This document shows, one piece after another, positions 19,801 through 28,780 of a stretch of 64,000 nt of DNA; the first letter of the stretch is position 1, and each line of letters begins with the position of its first letter. Under the pieces are notes generated by a model. The model was not told the origin of the DNA. It ran no database searches and was given only the letters and a program-made list of their open reading frames with translations. Position numbers and translations under genes: made by a program. This DNA comes from Shewanella japonica (GTDB lineage: Bacteria; Pseudomonadota; Gammaproteobacteria; Enterobacterales; Shewanellaceae): NCBI RefSeq assembly GCF_002075795.1, contig NZ_CP020472.1:4520501-4584500 (forward strand). Reading direction: 5' to 3'.

Positions 19801-21436
19801 CGTAGTGGTGGGAGAACTAGATTACCGTGTTCGCTCAGTAAACCCTGCTTTCAGTCGAATAACAGGTTTTGAGCCTGATGCCATCGCGGGCAAGCATTTC
19901 TTATTCCTCGCCCATGGAAAGCGTTCTCGAGATTTCTACCATAATGTCGAATTACAGCTACTGCGTAAAAAGCATTGGGCCGGTGAAATCAACATTCGAA
20001 CTAAAGATAAAAAAGGTATTTTGGCTTGGCTAGAAATCAACCAAGTCATTGATACTAAGGGTGAGACCAGCCACTTTGTTGCGGTATTTACTGACATCAC
20101 GAGCCGTAAAAAAGCGGAAGAAGATTTGCGAATTTTAGCAAACTTTGACCCATTGACAGGCCTGCCGAACCGAACCTTATTCCAAGATAGACTTAATCAA
20201 GCTATCACTAAGGCCCATCGTTCGAGATCAATTGTTGCCTTGTTATTCCTTGATTTAGACCGCTTTAAACACATCAATGACTCCATGGGACACCATGTGG
20301 GTGATTTACTGCTAAAAGCCGTTGCGAGTCGATTGCAAAATGCTATTCGTGAAGGCGATACCGTTGCCCGTCTAGGCGGGGATGAGTTCACCATTATTTT
20401 GGAAGAGGTCGCCAAGTTAAAAGCGGCTACCATCATTGCTGAAAAAGTGCTTAAAGCGTTTAAAGCGCCTTTCTTACTTGAAGATAAAAATATTACTGTC
20501 TCGCCTTCTATCGGTATCAGTTTATTCCCTAATGACGCTGACGACAGTACCTCACTGATCAAGTATGCAGATACCGCTATGTATCATGCAAAATCTTTAG
20601 GTCGCAATAACTTCCAGTTTTACACCGAAGAGCTAAACCAATATGCCACCCGTCATGTTGAGCTTGAAGCGGGGCTAAAAGAAGCGATTCAAAGTAACGA
20701 GCTCTATCTGGTTTATCAGCCTAAATACGATATTAAAACCAAGCAAATTTTAGGCGTTGAAGCGCTACTGCGTTGGGAAAGTAAAACGCTTGGCTTTATT
20801 TCACCCGTTGAATTTATTCCATTGGCAGAAGAAACTGGGATGATCAACGCCATTGGGCACTGGGCCATTGATGAAGCGTGTAATCAACTTGCTGAATGGC
20901 ATAAACAAGGTTTTGAAGATATCTCAGTTGCCGTCAATCTCTCAGCAAGACAATTAAAAGCGGATATCATTTCAACAATTGAAGTCGCATTGGCCGTCTC
21001 AGGATTACCTGCTGGAGCATTAGAGCTTGAGTTAACCGAATCTATGATCATGGGTAATCCAAAGGATTCAGTGGAAGTGCTGTCGCAACTTAAAGCCTTA
21101 GGACTCACCATTGCTATTGATGACTTTGGGACTGGGTATTCGAGCTTGAGTTACTTAAAACGTTTCCCTATTGATACGTTAAAAGTCGACCGAGAGTTCG
21201 TGCGCGATATCATTGAAGATCCTGATGACGCAGCAATAACCAGTGCAATTATTACCTTAGCCCATAGTTTAGAGCTGAATGTCGTTGCCGAAGGGGTAGA
21301 AACCCAAGAACAGCTCGACTTCTTGCAGTCAGAAGGCTGTGATCAAGTCCAAGGCTTCTTACTGAGTAAACCTCTGCCAGCCGATGAATGTTTGGCCGTA
21401 TTACAGCAAGACAAACTTGAAAAAACTAACAGTTAA
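16871..21436 (+). CDS. Propeller-sensor PAS-GGDEF-EAL protein (cyclic-di-GMP turnover)
   Basis: Very large membrane sensor, about 1520 residues from the ATG at 16871; an in-frame TTG at 16841 would add 10, and neither has a clear ribosome site. Order (numbered from 16841): N-terminal membrane/signal segment (35-52); a periplasmic two-component-type beta-propeller with many LWVGT..GL repeats (about 70-720); a Y_Y_Y domain (about 730-805); a membrane helix (about 816-836); two PAS domains; GGDEF with intact RLGGDEF (about 1179) and an RxxD inhibition site (REGD) five residues before it; EAL with EALLRW (about 1307) and DDFGTGYSS. Both catalytic motifs are intact, so it could make or degrade cyclic di-GMP. 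The ligand is unknown. It stands alone, with a terminator after it. Confidence 0.93.
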   Translation: MQPTSLGVYSNYYRCRLNLRLATLFSTSFIIAMFIISMTIQAIAITPKNDNHLLSFDQFEGSNELNQNSVTKLFMDKAGMLWVGTQDGLHSYNGIEFDIFLNDSNDPSSIVGNYIIDILQSPDDSLWVATFSQGLSKLDLATGKFTNYGLESGLNDLRLTSLSLIGDSLWIGTKTGLYTLSLKTNKITKISISNSIDPSISYVANVDDKYIFVGTEQSGTFAIDSNTIIRLDIPADLRVNSIHTNAQDDSVWFAIGNELVRYDLITHEKTLVWTNQQPTIFNEIHDFVISNSQQVWAIGANAGLIQLDLIDGQWRSKIHKYDPNSRHSISENNLQTIMLAPDGTLWLGTRYSGINKLNLNQVYFNHIYEMHPSKPKMANMIRAIFRDSQDRLWIGTESAGVKTFDEKQGQFYYYNDLFATALNLNESELNITVHAITETPDGNLWFGTDHGLARLTPDQQLSFLPAFDHLIPNTLHIRSLALDDKQRLWVGSSNGLYFVLPGEGVLHQYQFNYQETYSPQERSILSLKYHQNNLWIGTMAGLVRLKPDDKKLTLKVRQPADESTLSDNRIRDFIATSTGDFLMATHSGVDKIIELADGSIHFEALNKSLKQHTVYAILEDNQQNLWLSTNSGIIRVTPDNQLVAFNVFDGVQANEFNGGVKFRDADGDLWFGGINGINQFTPNEVPAERPDVKLALTSYTIGNEHHQLHDLSHPPELTMPFANNVIRFEVSALEYNYPGFHQLSYKLVGHNNDWVELNNTNNITFTGLAPKEYELLVRFTLTDNSFNQAPFSIKFTIVPPFYLSKAAYVIYGIAIMLAITFLIYLKQLKREQQREFEISIRASEERLKLALWASGDGMWDWNIRENKVYRTDMVPPLRLGNEDQALINNIHPEDKPRVSKILNQHLEGKLEFFEAEYRVEKQAGKWIWLIDRGKVVEWDQQDRPVRMAGTHKDITVRKETENELKLSTQVLHSMNEAVVVGELDYRVRSVNPAFSRITGFEPDAIAGKHFLFLAHGKRSRDFYHNVELQLLRKKHWAGEINIRTKDKKGILAWLEINQVIDTKGETSHFVAVFTDITSRKKAEEDLRILANFDPLTGLPNRTLFQDRLNQAITKAHRSRSIVALLFLDLDRFKHINDSMGHHVGDLLLKAVASRLQNAIREGDTVARLGGDEFTIILEEVAKLKAATIIAEKVLKAFKAPFLLEDKNITVSPSIGISLFPNDADDSTSLIKYADTAMYHAKSLGRNNFQFYTEELNQYATRHVELEAGLKEAIQSNELYLVYQPKYDIKTKQILGVEALLRWESKTLGFISPVEFIPLAEETGMINAIGHWAIDEACNQLAEWHKQGFEDISVAVNLSARQLKADIISTIEVALAVSGLPAGALELELTESMIMGNPKDSVEVLSQLKALGLTIAIDDFGTGYSSLSYLKRFPIDTLKVDREFVRDIIEDPDDAAITSAIITLAHSLELNVVAEGVETQEQLDFLQSEGCDQVQGFLLSKPLPADECLAVLQQDKLEKTNS

Positions 21437-21456
21437 CAGGCATGCGGTAGATACAC

Positions 21457-21481
21457 AAAAGGCTCCCTTAGGAGCCTTTTT
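21457..21481. terminator. Bidirectional terminator between the GGDEF-EAL gene and the second BCAT gene
   Basis: AAAAGGCTCC-CTTA-GGAGCCTTTTT. The symmetric A and T tracts allow termination from both converging genes. Confidence 0.9.
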
Positions 21482-21519
21482 AATGGTCAAAACACCTGCA
21501 CTAGGTATTCTACTAGGTA

Positions 21520-22605
21520 TTAAGGAGCCACTCGCTCAACACGTTTAACCCAGCCTTCAGGGCCTTCAAGTTGACCATTTTGTAGTTCAGTAAAGATTTG
21601 GTAGATTCGCTTAATACACGGGCCGACCTCACCATCACCAACGGTTACCACTCGTCCATCTTCAAAAATGTACGATCCCACAGGTGACACAACTGCTGCG
21701 GTGCCAAAGCCATCCGCCTCAACAATTTCACCCGCCTCGATATCAGCAATGAACTTATCTAGCATGATCGTCTCTTGACGCACTTCACAGCCTAATAGGT
21801 GCCCTAGCTCCAGCATTGATTGCGAGGTGATTGATTTTAAAATCGTATCAGTAAATGTTGGGATCACCACAGTGCCATCTTTTAGCACATGGAAGTGGTT
21901 CATTGCGCCCACTTCTTCAATCTGTTGATTATTAGCATCAAGATATAACACTTGAGCAGCGCCATATTCAGCAGCAGCTTGGCCCGCTCGCAGTGACGCA
22001 GCGTAGTTACCCGCCGCTTTCGATGCGCCAGTGCCACCCGATACTGCACGGTGGAACTTCTTACTAATAAGCAAACGAATCGCTTTGCTTACCCCATCAG
22101 CATAATAAGCGCCACTTGGGCTTAAAATGACGCAAAAGGTAAAATTCAGGCTAGGACTCACCGATAGACGATCTTCGGTGGCAAAAATGAAAGGACGAAT
22201 ATACAAACAAGCGCCATCTTGCATCGGGAACCACAAACGATCCACATCAATAAGCGCATTAATGGCTTCAAGTTGAATCTCTTCATCAAGGTTAGGAATA
22301 CATAAGATATCTGCAGAGTTGTTTAAACGTTCCGCATTCTTATTCAATCTAAAGGTATAGATTTCACCGTCGTCATGCATAAAGGCCTTTGCGCCTTCAA
22401 AAATAGACTGACCGTAATGCAATGAAATTGCACCTGGCGCAATCTCAAAAGGAGCATAAGGTTCGATACGTGGATCGCACCATTGGCCATCTCGATAATC
22501 CATTAAAAACATATGATCAGTTCTGAGATTACCAAATCCAACATTACCTTCTGGATGAAATTGCTCAGTACGGCGTGACGATTTTAAATTATATTTGATG
22601 TCCAT
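21520..22605 (-). CDS. Branched-chain amino acid aminotransferase, long (BCAT group II) form
   Basis: PLP-dependent class IV aminotransferase of 361 residues, similar to the eukaryotic/Gram-positive BCAT group and different from the 311-residue IlvE at 3174-4109. The PLP lysine is K196 in GTGASKAAGNYAAS; other signatures are LHYGQSIFEGAKAF (63-75) and YIRPFIFATEDRLSVSPS. It stands alone between a bidirectional terminator and a 360-nt spacer. Because ilvE is already in the ilv operon, this copy may serve branched-chain amino acid catabolism or be expressed under other conditions; that is inference. Confidence 0.93.
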   Translation of the reverse strand: MDIKYNLKSSRRTEQFHPEGNVGFGNLRTDHMFLMDYRDGQWCDPRIEPYAPFEIAPGAISLHYGQSIFEGAKAFMHDDGEIYTFRLNKNAERLNNSADILCIPNLDEEIQLEAINALIDVDRLWFPMQDGACLYIRPFIFATEDRLSVSPSLNFTFCVILSPSGAYYADGVSKAIRLLISKKFHRAVSGGTGASKAAGNYAASLRAGQAAAEYGAAQVLYLDANNQQIEEVGAMNHFHVLKDGTVVIPTFTDTILKSITSQSMLELGHLLGCEVRQETIMLDKFIADIEAGEIVEADGFGTAAVVSPVGSYIFEDGRVVTVGDGEVGPCIKRIYQIFTELQNGQLEGPEGWVKRVERVAP

Positions 22606-22965
22606 TTGCTACCACCTTGAAAACAGAGCTAGCAGACTATGAATCATCAGTTGTAATGTCAAGCAAATGGACAATGTGGATGACATTTAACCGTCAATCG
22701 TTCTGCACAAGATGACAATTCCCAAAAAAGGCCGTTTTAAAACGAGGTTTATCTAATGAGTAAGACTTTCATGGGACACTGAACATCAGGGATTGCTGCT
22801 AGATATCAGTAAAAAATTACCTAAATACAGCTCAAGGTGATTAAAGCTTAGAAAATAGTAGTAAAACTGGTACTTTTTTTAACCACTTAACAGATTTGTC
22901 TATTCCTTAAACCCCAGTCACTGCTAGAATCAGCATTCCATCCAGAAACTATTAGGACTCCCGAT
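22606..22965. other. Divergent intergenic region, no gene seen
   Basis: 360 nt between the BCAT gene and zapB. It must hold both promoters. AT-rich with no convincing reading frame or strong hairpin. Confidence 0.5.
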
Positions 22966-23166
22966 ATGAGCCTTGAATTATTGTCCCAACTGGAAGCCAA
23001 AATCCAGGCTACTCTTGAAAATGCTGAGCTACTTAAAATGGAGCTTGAAGAAGAGAAGCAAAAGAACGCTCAGTTGACTGAGACTAATCAACAACTACAA
23101 CAAGACCTCAACTCTTGGAATGACAAAGTTAACGGTCTTGTTGGATTACTTAATAGCGAAAGCTAA
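22966..23166 (+). CDS. zapB: Cell-division coiled-coil protein ZapB
   Basis: 66-residue protein, almost entirely coiled coil (heptads from MSLELLSQLEAKIQ to the end), resembling the ZapB family: MSLE start, LEAKIQ, MELEEEKQKN and a NSWNDKVNGLVGLL tail like the E. coli NGWQERLQALLG end. ZapB is an abundant FtsZ-ring-associated protein that links the Z ring to the chromosome terminus through ZapA and MatP. It is shorter than the E. coli protein (81). TAGGACTCCC precedes the ATG. The stop codon overlaps the stop of the converging ytfK gene. Confidence 0.88.
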   Translation: MSLELLSQLEAKIQATLENAELLKMELEEEKQKNAQLTETNQQLQQDLNSWNDKVNGLVGLLNSES

Positions 23167-23375
23167 ATAGCATTAGCTTCATTATGCTGAGCAGCTAATA
23201 GCTCATTAAGTTCTGAAACAGCCTGCTTTACTTTTGGCAGGCTTTTTTTTGGCATTAAAAAACGTCCCTTCTTAAACTCTAAGCAACCTAGATCTTTAAC
23301 CCAAATAACCCCTGTAAGAAAAATACGTGCATGTTTGACAATAAGCTTAGGTGCGTAAACGGGGAACCTTCTCAT
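23163..23375 (-). CDS. ytfK: DUF1107 / YtfK-type small protein
   Basis: 70-residue protein aligning over its first 60 residues with E. coli YtfK (MRRFPVYAPKLIVKHARIFL against MKIFQRYNPLQVAKYVKTLF; VKDLGCLEFKKGRFLMPK against IKDVGAFEFDKGKILIPK). YtfK binds SpoT and tips it toward (p)ppGpp synthesis under phosphate or lipid starvation in E. coli; the role here is inferred from that. GAGGAG lies 5 nt upstream of the ATG. It is tail-to-tail with zapB, the stop codons overlapping (23163-23166), and the zapB terminator lies within its coding sequence. Confidence 0.83.
   Translation of the reverse strand: MRRFPVYAPKLIVKHARIFLTGVIWVKDLGCLEFKKGRFLMPKKSLPKVKQAVSELNELLAAQHNEANAI
23220..23250 (+). terminator. 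zapB terminator embedded in ytfK
   Basis: AGCCTGC (23220-23226), 10-nt loop, GCAGGCT (23237-23243) and a run of eight T on the plus strand, 54 nt after the zapB stop. The same bases encode the SLPKVKQAV region of YtfK on the other strand. Confidence 0.88.
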
Positions 23376-23774
23376 GAGAACTCCTCAAGCATGTTGTTAT
23401 TGGTTTTTGATGACTTCACTTTGACAATATAAATCCCCAAAGAGTTTCGTAAAGTTAAACATTTTTCACCTTAAATTCAGCGATTAAGTTCAAATAATGA
23501 AATAACACAAAAATGACACTTGCCATTTTTTTGACGCTTTGATAGAGTATTTAACGTTACTCAGGGTAAATAACGAGCCAATTGGCTCAACACCGTATCG
23601 TTTTAAAATGAATAATTTTGAAACCTACGGTTTTTTTTTGCTTTTTTTCAGGAGGTTGGACAATTAACCGTACAAAATACAGACATAAAAAAAGAGCCAC
23701 TGCGGGCTCTATTTTTTTATCAAATTATCGAACAAATACTGCGTCAATAATTCGTCTTAGTTAATCTTAATCGA
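23376..23774. other. Intergenic region with the dsbA terminator
   Basis: About 400 nt between ytfK and dsbA. At 23688-23716 AGAGCC-ACTGC-GGGCTCT is flanked by A and T runs, and on the minus strand ends in seven T, a good terminator for dsbA. The rest is AT-rich, must hold the ytfK promoter and shows no other reading frame. Confidence 0.7.
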
Positions 23775-24389
23775 TTACTTATCTTTAGACGTTAAGTAGT
23801 AAGCGATATCTAAAAGCTCGTCATAAGACTTAATTGAACCTGTCTCAACACGATATTTACCGTTAACCACTAATGCAGGTACACCTGATAGTTTTGCGTT
23901 TTCAGTATCACGCTTCATTTTAGACATTTGTGCATTCACCATGAATGAGTTTGCTGCCGCATCAAAGTCTTTACCATCAACACCGTTAGCAATAAACAGC
24001 ATACGGATATCATCTTGGCTAGTGAAACGTTGCTTAGTATCGTGAATAGCAACGAAAATTGCATGTTCGATTTTCTTTTCAACATTTAATTGGTGAGCAA
24101 TCGCAAAAGCACGAGACATTTCAGTGCCCATTTCACGGCCAATAAACTCTACGTGTGCTTGGTTAAACGCAACACCTTCTGGCAATGTTTTCTCAATTTT
24201 TGGTACAACTGTTTTTGAAAAGTTATAACAGTGGCCACAGAAGAATGAGAAAAACTCTGTAATTTCAGGCTTAGACGTTGCTGGGCCTTCATTAATCACA
24301 GTGTAATGTACACCTTCTTTATAATCTGCAGCAGTTGCCGCCAATGGGGCTAAAAGTAGTGCTGCTGCCATTAATAGTGCTTTTTTCAT
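23775..24389 (-). CDS. dsbA: Periplasmic thiol:disulfide oxidoreductase DsbA
   Basis: Introduces disulfide bonds into exported proteins and is reoxidised by DsbB. Start at 24389 (AAGGAAG before ATG) rather than the upstream in-frame ATG at 24410. The signal peptide is MKKALLMAAALLLAPLAATA; the active site CGHC lies in FFCGHCYNF; the cis-proline loop is SGVPALVV. 204 residues, like other DsbAs. It lies downstream of srkA on the same strand, as in E. coli (yihE-dsbA), with a 175-nt gap that could carry its own promoter. Confidence 0.95.
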   Translation of the reverse strand: MKKALLMAAALLLAPLAATAADYKEGVHYTVINEGPATSKPEITEFFSFFCGHCYNFSKTVVPKIEKTLPEGVAFNQAHVEFIGREMGTEMSRAFAIAHQLNVEKKIEHAIFVAIHDTKQRFTSQDDIRMLFIANGVDGKDFDAAANSFMVNAQMSKMKRDTENAKLSGVPALVVNGKYRVETGSIKSYDELLDIAYYLTSKDK

Positions 24390-24564
24390 TTTGCTTCCTT
24401 TAGTGTGCAATCTTAAATTATTTTTTAATTTTAAAATTTGCCATCTATTGCCTGCTTTACGCAGAGCTAATGTATGTATTACCTAAACCGTATCATAATT
24501 TAGGTTATTGCAATATCTCAAGACCTTATCAAGAACATTTGTAACAATCTACGTTAGTTAACAC

Positions 24565-25608
24565 CTAGTATCCCATCAAGCTTAATGGTGCTTCATCTAA
24601 CGCTGCAAGTTGTTCTTTAAACGCTAAGGTTTGTTGTTCCCAGTATTTGATATCACCAAACCATGGAAAGTTCATTGGAAATGCGGGATCTTGCCATCTT
24701 TTACTTAACCAAGCGTTATAGTGAAGCATGCGCAAGGCCCTTAGAGGCTCAACTAAAGCGAGCTGACCTTGGTCAAAATCGTAAAACTCTTGGTAACCTT
24801 CTAGCAAGACGTCTAATTGTAACAGCCGTTGAGATCGATCACCCGTTAGCATCATCCATATGTCTTGTACTGCCGGGCCTTGCCTTGCATCATCTAAATC
24901 CACAAAGCCTGGGCCATCGGGCGTCCATAAAATATTACTGGGATGCAGATCTCCATGTAGACGAATCGTTGGAAATTGATGCCCTGACATAGCACTTTTA
25001 GCTTTATCTAACACTTGCTCTGCCACGGTAAAAAACTGCTGACTAATGCCATCAGCCACTTGACCAGATTGCTGTAAATACGCCAACGCATCATCACCCA
25101 AAATCTTTGATGAAACTGGCTCTCTATATTGGAATGCTTGTTTACTAGCATATTGATGAATACGGCCAATAAAGCGACCAACAGACTCTAATTGGTCGAG
25201 ATTGTCGACCTCAAAAGCACGCCCACCAATAGAAGGAAATAGCGTAAATTTATAGCCTTGATAGTGGTGTAAAGTCTTACCATCGATAATCGCTGGAACA
25301 GCAATAGGAATATCTTCTGCAGCCAATGCCAGCGCATAATCATGTTCTTCTTGAATTTGTTCTTCGGACCAACGATGCGGCCTGTAAAACTTAACCACAT
25401 ATCGATTCCCACGATCACACCGAAATTGGTAAACACGGTTTTCATAGCTATTTAAAGCTAATAAACCGGTTTCTGGGTATACCGCTAAGCTCTCGATAGC
25501 ATCTAAAATTAAGTCAGGCGTTAAAGCTTGAAAGTCAAATGATGCATCTTGGCTTTTATTCGAATTGGCTTGCTCTGTCGAATCGTTATCTATTTGACGA
25601 TTACTCAT
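24565..25608 (-). CDS. srkA: Stress response kinase SrkA (YihE)
   Basis: Eukaryotic-like Ser/Thr kinase of the APH/choline-kinase fold; in E. coli it counters MazF-dependent death and is induced by Cpx. The 347 residues align closely with SrkA: LNSYENRVYQF, FVVKFYRP-type lysine segment (YVVKFYRPHRW), catalytic loop RLHGDLHPSNILW and metal-binding FVDLDDARQGPAVQDIW. The last two carry the HGD and D residues needed for catalysis. The N terminus is about 20 residues longer than in E. coli and rich in N/S/D. The start overlaps the preceding small gene by 8 nt, so the two are translationally coupled. Confidence 0.94.
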   Translation of the reverse strand: MSNRQIDNDSTEQANSNKSQDASFDFQALTPDLILDAIESLAVYPETGLLALNSYENRVYQFRCDRGNRYVVKFYRPHRWSEEQIQEEHDYALALAAEDIPIAVPAIIDGKTLHHYQGYKFTLFPSIGGRAFEVDNLDQLESVGRFIGRIHQYASKQAFQYREPVSSKILGDDALAYLQQSGQVADGISQQFFTVAEQVLDKAKSAMSGHQFPTIRLHGDLHPSNILWTPDGPGFVDLDDARQGPAVQDIWMMLTGDRSQRLLQLDVLLEGYQEFYDFDQGQLALVEPLRALRMLHYNAWLSKRWQDPAFPMNFPWFGDIKYWEQQTLAFKEQLAALDEAPLSLMGY

Positions 25609-25936
25609 TTGCGCCCTTCACTGTGACTAATGGTGTTAATAACGTCATTAAATACGTTAACACTTCAATATCCGAGGCGACATCGGTCGATATCCAACAA
25701 ATATCGCCATAAAACTCGTAATGTAACCAAAGCTGGCTGCCTTCGAAATTCAATAGCCATTGATGTCTATCTGCGCCCCATTGTTGCTCACGGATTTCGC
25801 AATCTATCGCCGCGGCCAATGGCTCAGCAAATTGTTCAAACTGCTCAAAATCAATATCTGCACGGATTAAAATACTGAGCGACTCTTTATCTAATGCGAT
25901 TGAATGCAAGCCAATCACGGGCTTTTCGCTATTCAT
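25601..25936 (-). CDS. Small conserved protein upstream of srkA (possibly DUF3630)
   Basis: 111 residues, acidic, without signal peptide or membrane segment. Trp- and Tyr-rich second half (RHQWLLNF, QLWLHYEFYGDICWISTDVAS). I believe it belongs to the DUF3630 group found next to srkA in Shewanella and Vibrio, but that is from memory. The stop overlaps the srkA start by 8 nt, which argues that it is a real gene and expressed with the kinase. Function unknown; cytoplasmic. Confidence 0.7.
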   Translation of the reverse strand: MNSEKPVIGLHSIALDKESLSILIRADIDFEQFEQFAEPLAAAIDCEIREQQWGADRHQWLLNFEGSQLWLHYEFYGDICWISTDVASDIEVLTYLMTLLTPLVTVKGANE

Positions 25937-26010
25937 ATTGTTAGGTAAACCTGCGTTATTGATAAGCCTACATGTTTACTGTTCGGCTTATCGTATGCTT
26001 AAAATAAAAA

Positions 26011-27483
26011 TTAACTGCTACAAGACATAATTAATCCCTGTCCCCACTGCGGCGGACGCTGAGCATAATGTGACATATGTTCTTGCTCGGCATAGGGCTG
26101 TGTTAATAACCGGTGTAATTCAACCAATTTACCATTATCTCCATCTTCTGCGGCGACAATGGCTTCCTGTGCAAGATAATTACGCAGAATGTATTTCGGA
26201 TTGACACTGTTTCTTGCACCTTGCCAAGCCTCAATATCTGTCACTTGTCCCACTCGTTGCTGATAGTCCTTATACCAAGCATCAAATGTTGGCCTATCGA
26301 TGATTTCATCTGCAATATTGGATTTAGCGCTATTGACATCCAAGTTACCAAAAGCCCTAAAGGTATTGGTATAGTCCAACATATTATGCTGCATCACCCC
26401 ACAAAATCGGCCTATTAGGTCTAAATCTTGTTTGTCTTGTTCTGCCGAATTGGCGATCTGCTCTGTTATTGATAAGCCCATTTTAGCCCGCATCAATAAC
26501 AAGTATTGCTTCACTAATTCTGCTTGGTAGGTATTCAGTGCAGCGACCAAATCATCAGATTCGATCACAGGCGTTAATGCTTGCGCTAAACGTTGCAAGT
26601 TCCATAACCCAATACCAGGCTGCTGACCGAACGCATAACGCCCTTCTGGATCAGAATGATTGCAGATGAAGTCTTCTTTAAACGTGTCTAAAAAAGCAAA
26701 AGGGCCAAAATCAAAGCTGTCGCCCAAAACAGACATATTATCTGTGTTCAACACCCCATGAGCAAAACCAACGGCTTGCCAATGACCAATCAGCACAGCG
26801 GTATCTTTAACCACTTGTGTGAACCAGGCTTTGTAACCGTGATAATCTTGCGATAAATGCGGGTAATGTTGGGCAATAGTAAAATTAAGTAACTGAATAA
26901 GCTTATCTTTACTTCCTTGTTCGCTATGACAAAAATATTCAAAATGGCCAAAACGAATATGACTTTTTGCCAGCCTTACGGTAATAGCAGCGGTTTCTTG
27001 GGATTCACGCCAAACGGGCAAATCAGAACCTATAACGGCTAAAGCACGTGTAGTAGGAACAGATAAAGCTGCGAGCGCTTCCGATGCCAAAAACTCTCTT
27101 ACTGCAGAGCGCATTACTGCTCGGCCATCGCCATGTCGGGAATACGGGGTTGGGCCTGCACCTTTTAAGGCAATATCCCAAGCTTGTGGATGCGCATCTT
27201 GCCCATTAAATGCTTCACCTAGAATAATTGAACGACCATCACCCAATCGTGGTGAATAACCACCAAACTGATGACCGCTATACACTTGCGCATAATAACT
27301 CGCACCAGGCATCTGGTGATTTCCTGACATCTGCATCAGTAACTCATCGGTGGGCTTAGTTAGGCCAATTAATGCCGCGGCGTCATCACTCCAAACAAGC
27401 CAATGAGGTTGACTAATAGGCAGCGGGTAAACCTGCGAATAAAATCCTTCAAGTTGTTCAAAAAAATCTTGTTTTAGCTGCAT
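26011..27483 (-). CDS. selO: Protein AMPylase SelO (YdiU)
   Basis: Pseudokinase-fold enzyme that transfers AMP to Ser/Thr/Tyr of target proteins (known from E. coli and Pseudomonas SelO). 490 residues. Visible signatures are YSGHQFGGYSPRLGDGRSIILGE, KGAGPTPYSRHGDGRAVMRS and GFAHGVLNTDNMSVLGDSFDFGPFAF, the latter holding the metal-binding Asn and Asp. It ends SCSS: a cysteine sits where eukaryotic SelO has selenocysteine, as in E. coli. GGGAAG is upstream of the ATG. A lipoprotein gene precedes it by 19 nt on the same strand, so they probably form an operon. Confidence 0.94.
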   Translation of the reverse strand: MQLKQDFFEQLEGFYSQVYPLPISQPHWLVWSDDAAALIGLTKPTDELLMQMSGNHQMPGASYYAQVYSGHQFGGYSPRLGDGRSIILGEAFNGQDAHPQAWDIALKGAGPTPYSRHGDGRAVMRSAVREFLASEALAALSVPTTRALAVIGSDLPVWRESQETAAITVRLAKSHIRFGHFEYFCHSEQGSKDKLIQLLNFTIAQHYPHLSQDYHGYKAWFTQVVKDTAVLIGHWQAVGFAHGVLNTDNMSVLGDSFDFGPFAFLDTFKEDFICNHSDPEGRYAFGQQPGIGLWNLQRLAQALTPVIESDDLVAALNTYQAELVKQYLLLMRAKMGLSITEQIANSAEQDKQDLDLIGRFCGVMQHNMLDYTNTFRAFGNLDVNSAKSNIADEIIDRPTFDAWYKDYQQRVGQVTDIEAWQGARNSVNPKYILRNYLAQEAIVAAEDGDNGKLVELHRLLTQPYAEQEHMSHYAQRPPQWGQGLIMSCSS

Positions 27484-27502
27484 TCATCTTCCCTAAAGCA
27501 GG

Positions 27503-27841
27503 CTATTGGCAATGAATCACATTTTCATCATCGACCTGACATAGCTGCTCACATTGATATCCTTTTTCGATAGCTACAGGTATTGCTGTAGCATTTTCCA
27601 GAGCCTGCTTGTCTATTTCAACAAGGCTTTTTCCACTAAGGCGTAACATACCATCGCCTTTTAACTGACACTGCTCAAGCGTGTCATAATAACCCGCAAT
27701 ATAATCCGCTTGTATCGGATTAGCCGGCTTTTTAGCTTGATCTGCGTAATAAAAAAGAGTCCATTCAGGTGTACGAATACAGCCTGACAAGCTGAATATT
27801 CCTAAGCATAAAACCAACAAAGTCAGTACTTTGGTATTCAT
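27503..27841 (-). CDS. Small lipoprotein of unknown function
   Basis: Start at 27841 (AAGAGG about 7 nt upstream) gives about 112 residues; the longer reading from 27895 would bury the signal peptide. It begins MNTKVLTLLVLCLGIFSLSG followed by the lipobox cysteine (LSGC). The mature part is about 90 residues with four cysteines (LEQCQ, YQCEQLCQ, IHCQ), suggesting disulfides and thus use of DsbA. I do not recognise the family. It is immediately upstream of selO. Confidence 0.7.
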   Translation of the reverse strand: MNTKVLTLLVLCLGIFSLSGCIRTPEWTLFYYADQAKKPANPIQADYIAGYYDTLEQCQLKGDGMLRLSGKSLVEIDKQALENATAIPVAIEKGYQCEQLCQVDDENVIHCQ

Positions 27842-27987
27842 AAAAAACCTCTTAATTTCCTCAAAAGTGAAGGGAAGCATTAACTCGCCGAGCAAAAAGT
27901 AGCGCGATATTGCAACTCCGTTGGCTCAAACGCGCCCTATAATGGCAAGATCCATCAATATGTCTATAACTAACAAAGATATTAGCA

Positions 27988-28014
27988 ATAAAAAAGCGAA
28001 CCTAAGTCCGCTTT
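27988..28014 (-). terminator. Terminator downstream of the EP-repeat membrane protein gene
   Basis: On the minus strand AAAGCGGA-CTTAGG-TTCGCTTT followed by TTT, 46 nt after the stop at 28061. Confidence 0.75.
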
Positions 28015-28060
28015 AATTGAATCTAGGTGAAATAGTATTCACCAACAGGTTAAATAGCCC

Positions 28061-28780
<720 letters not shown>

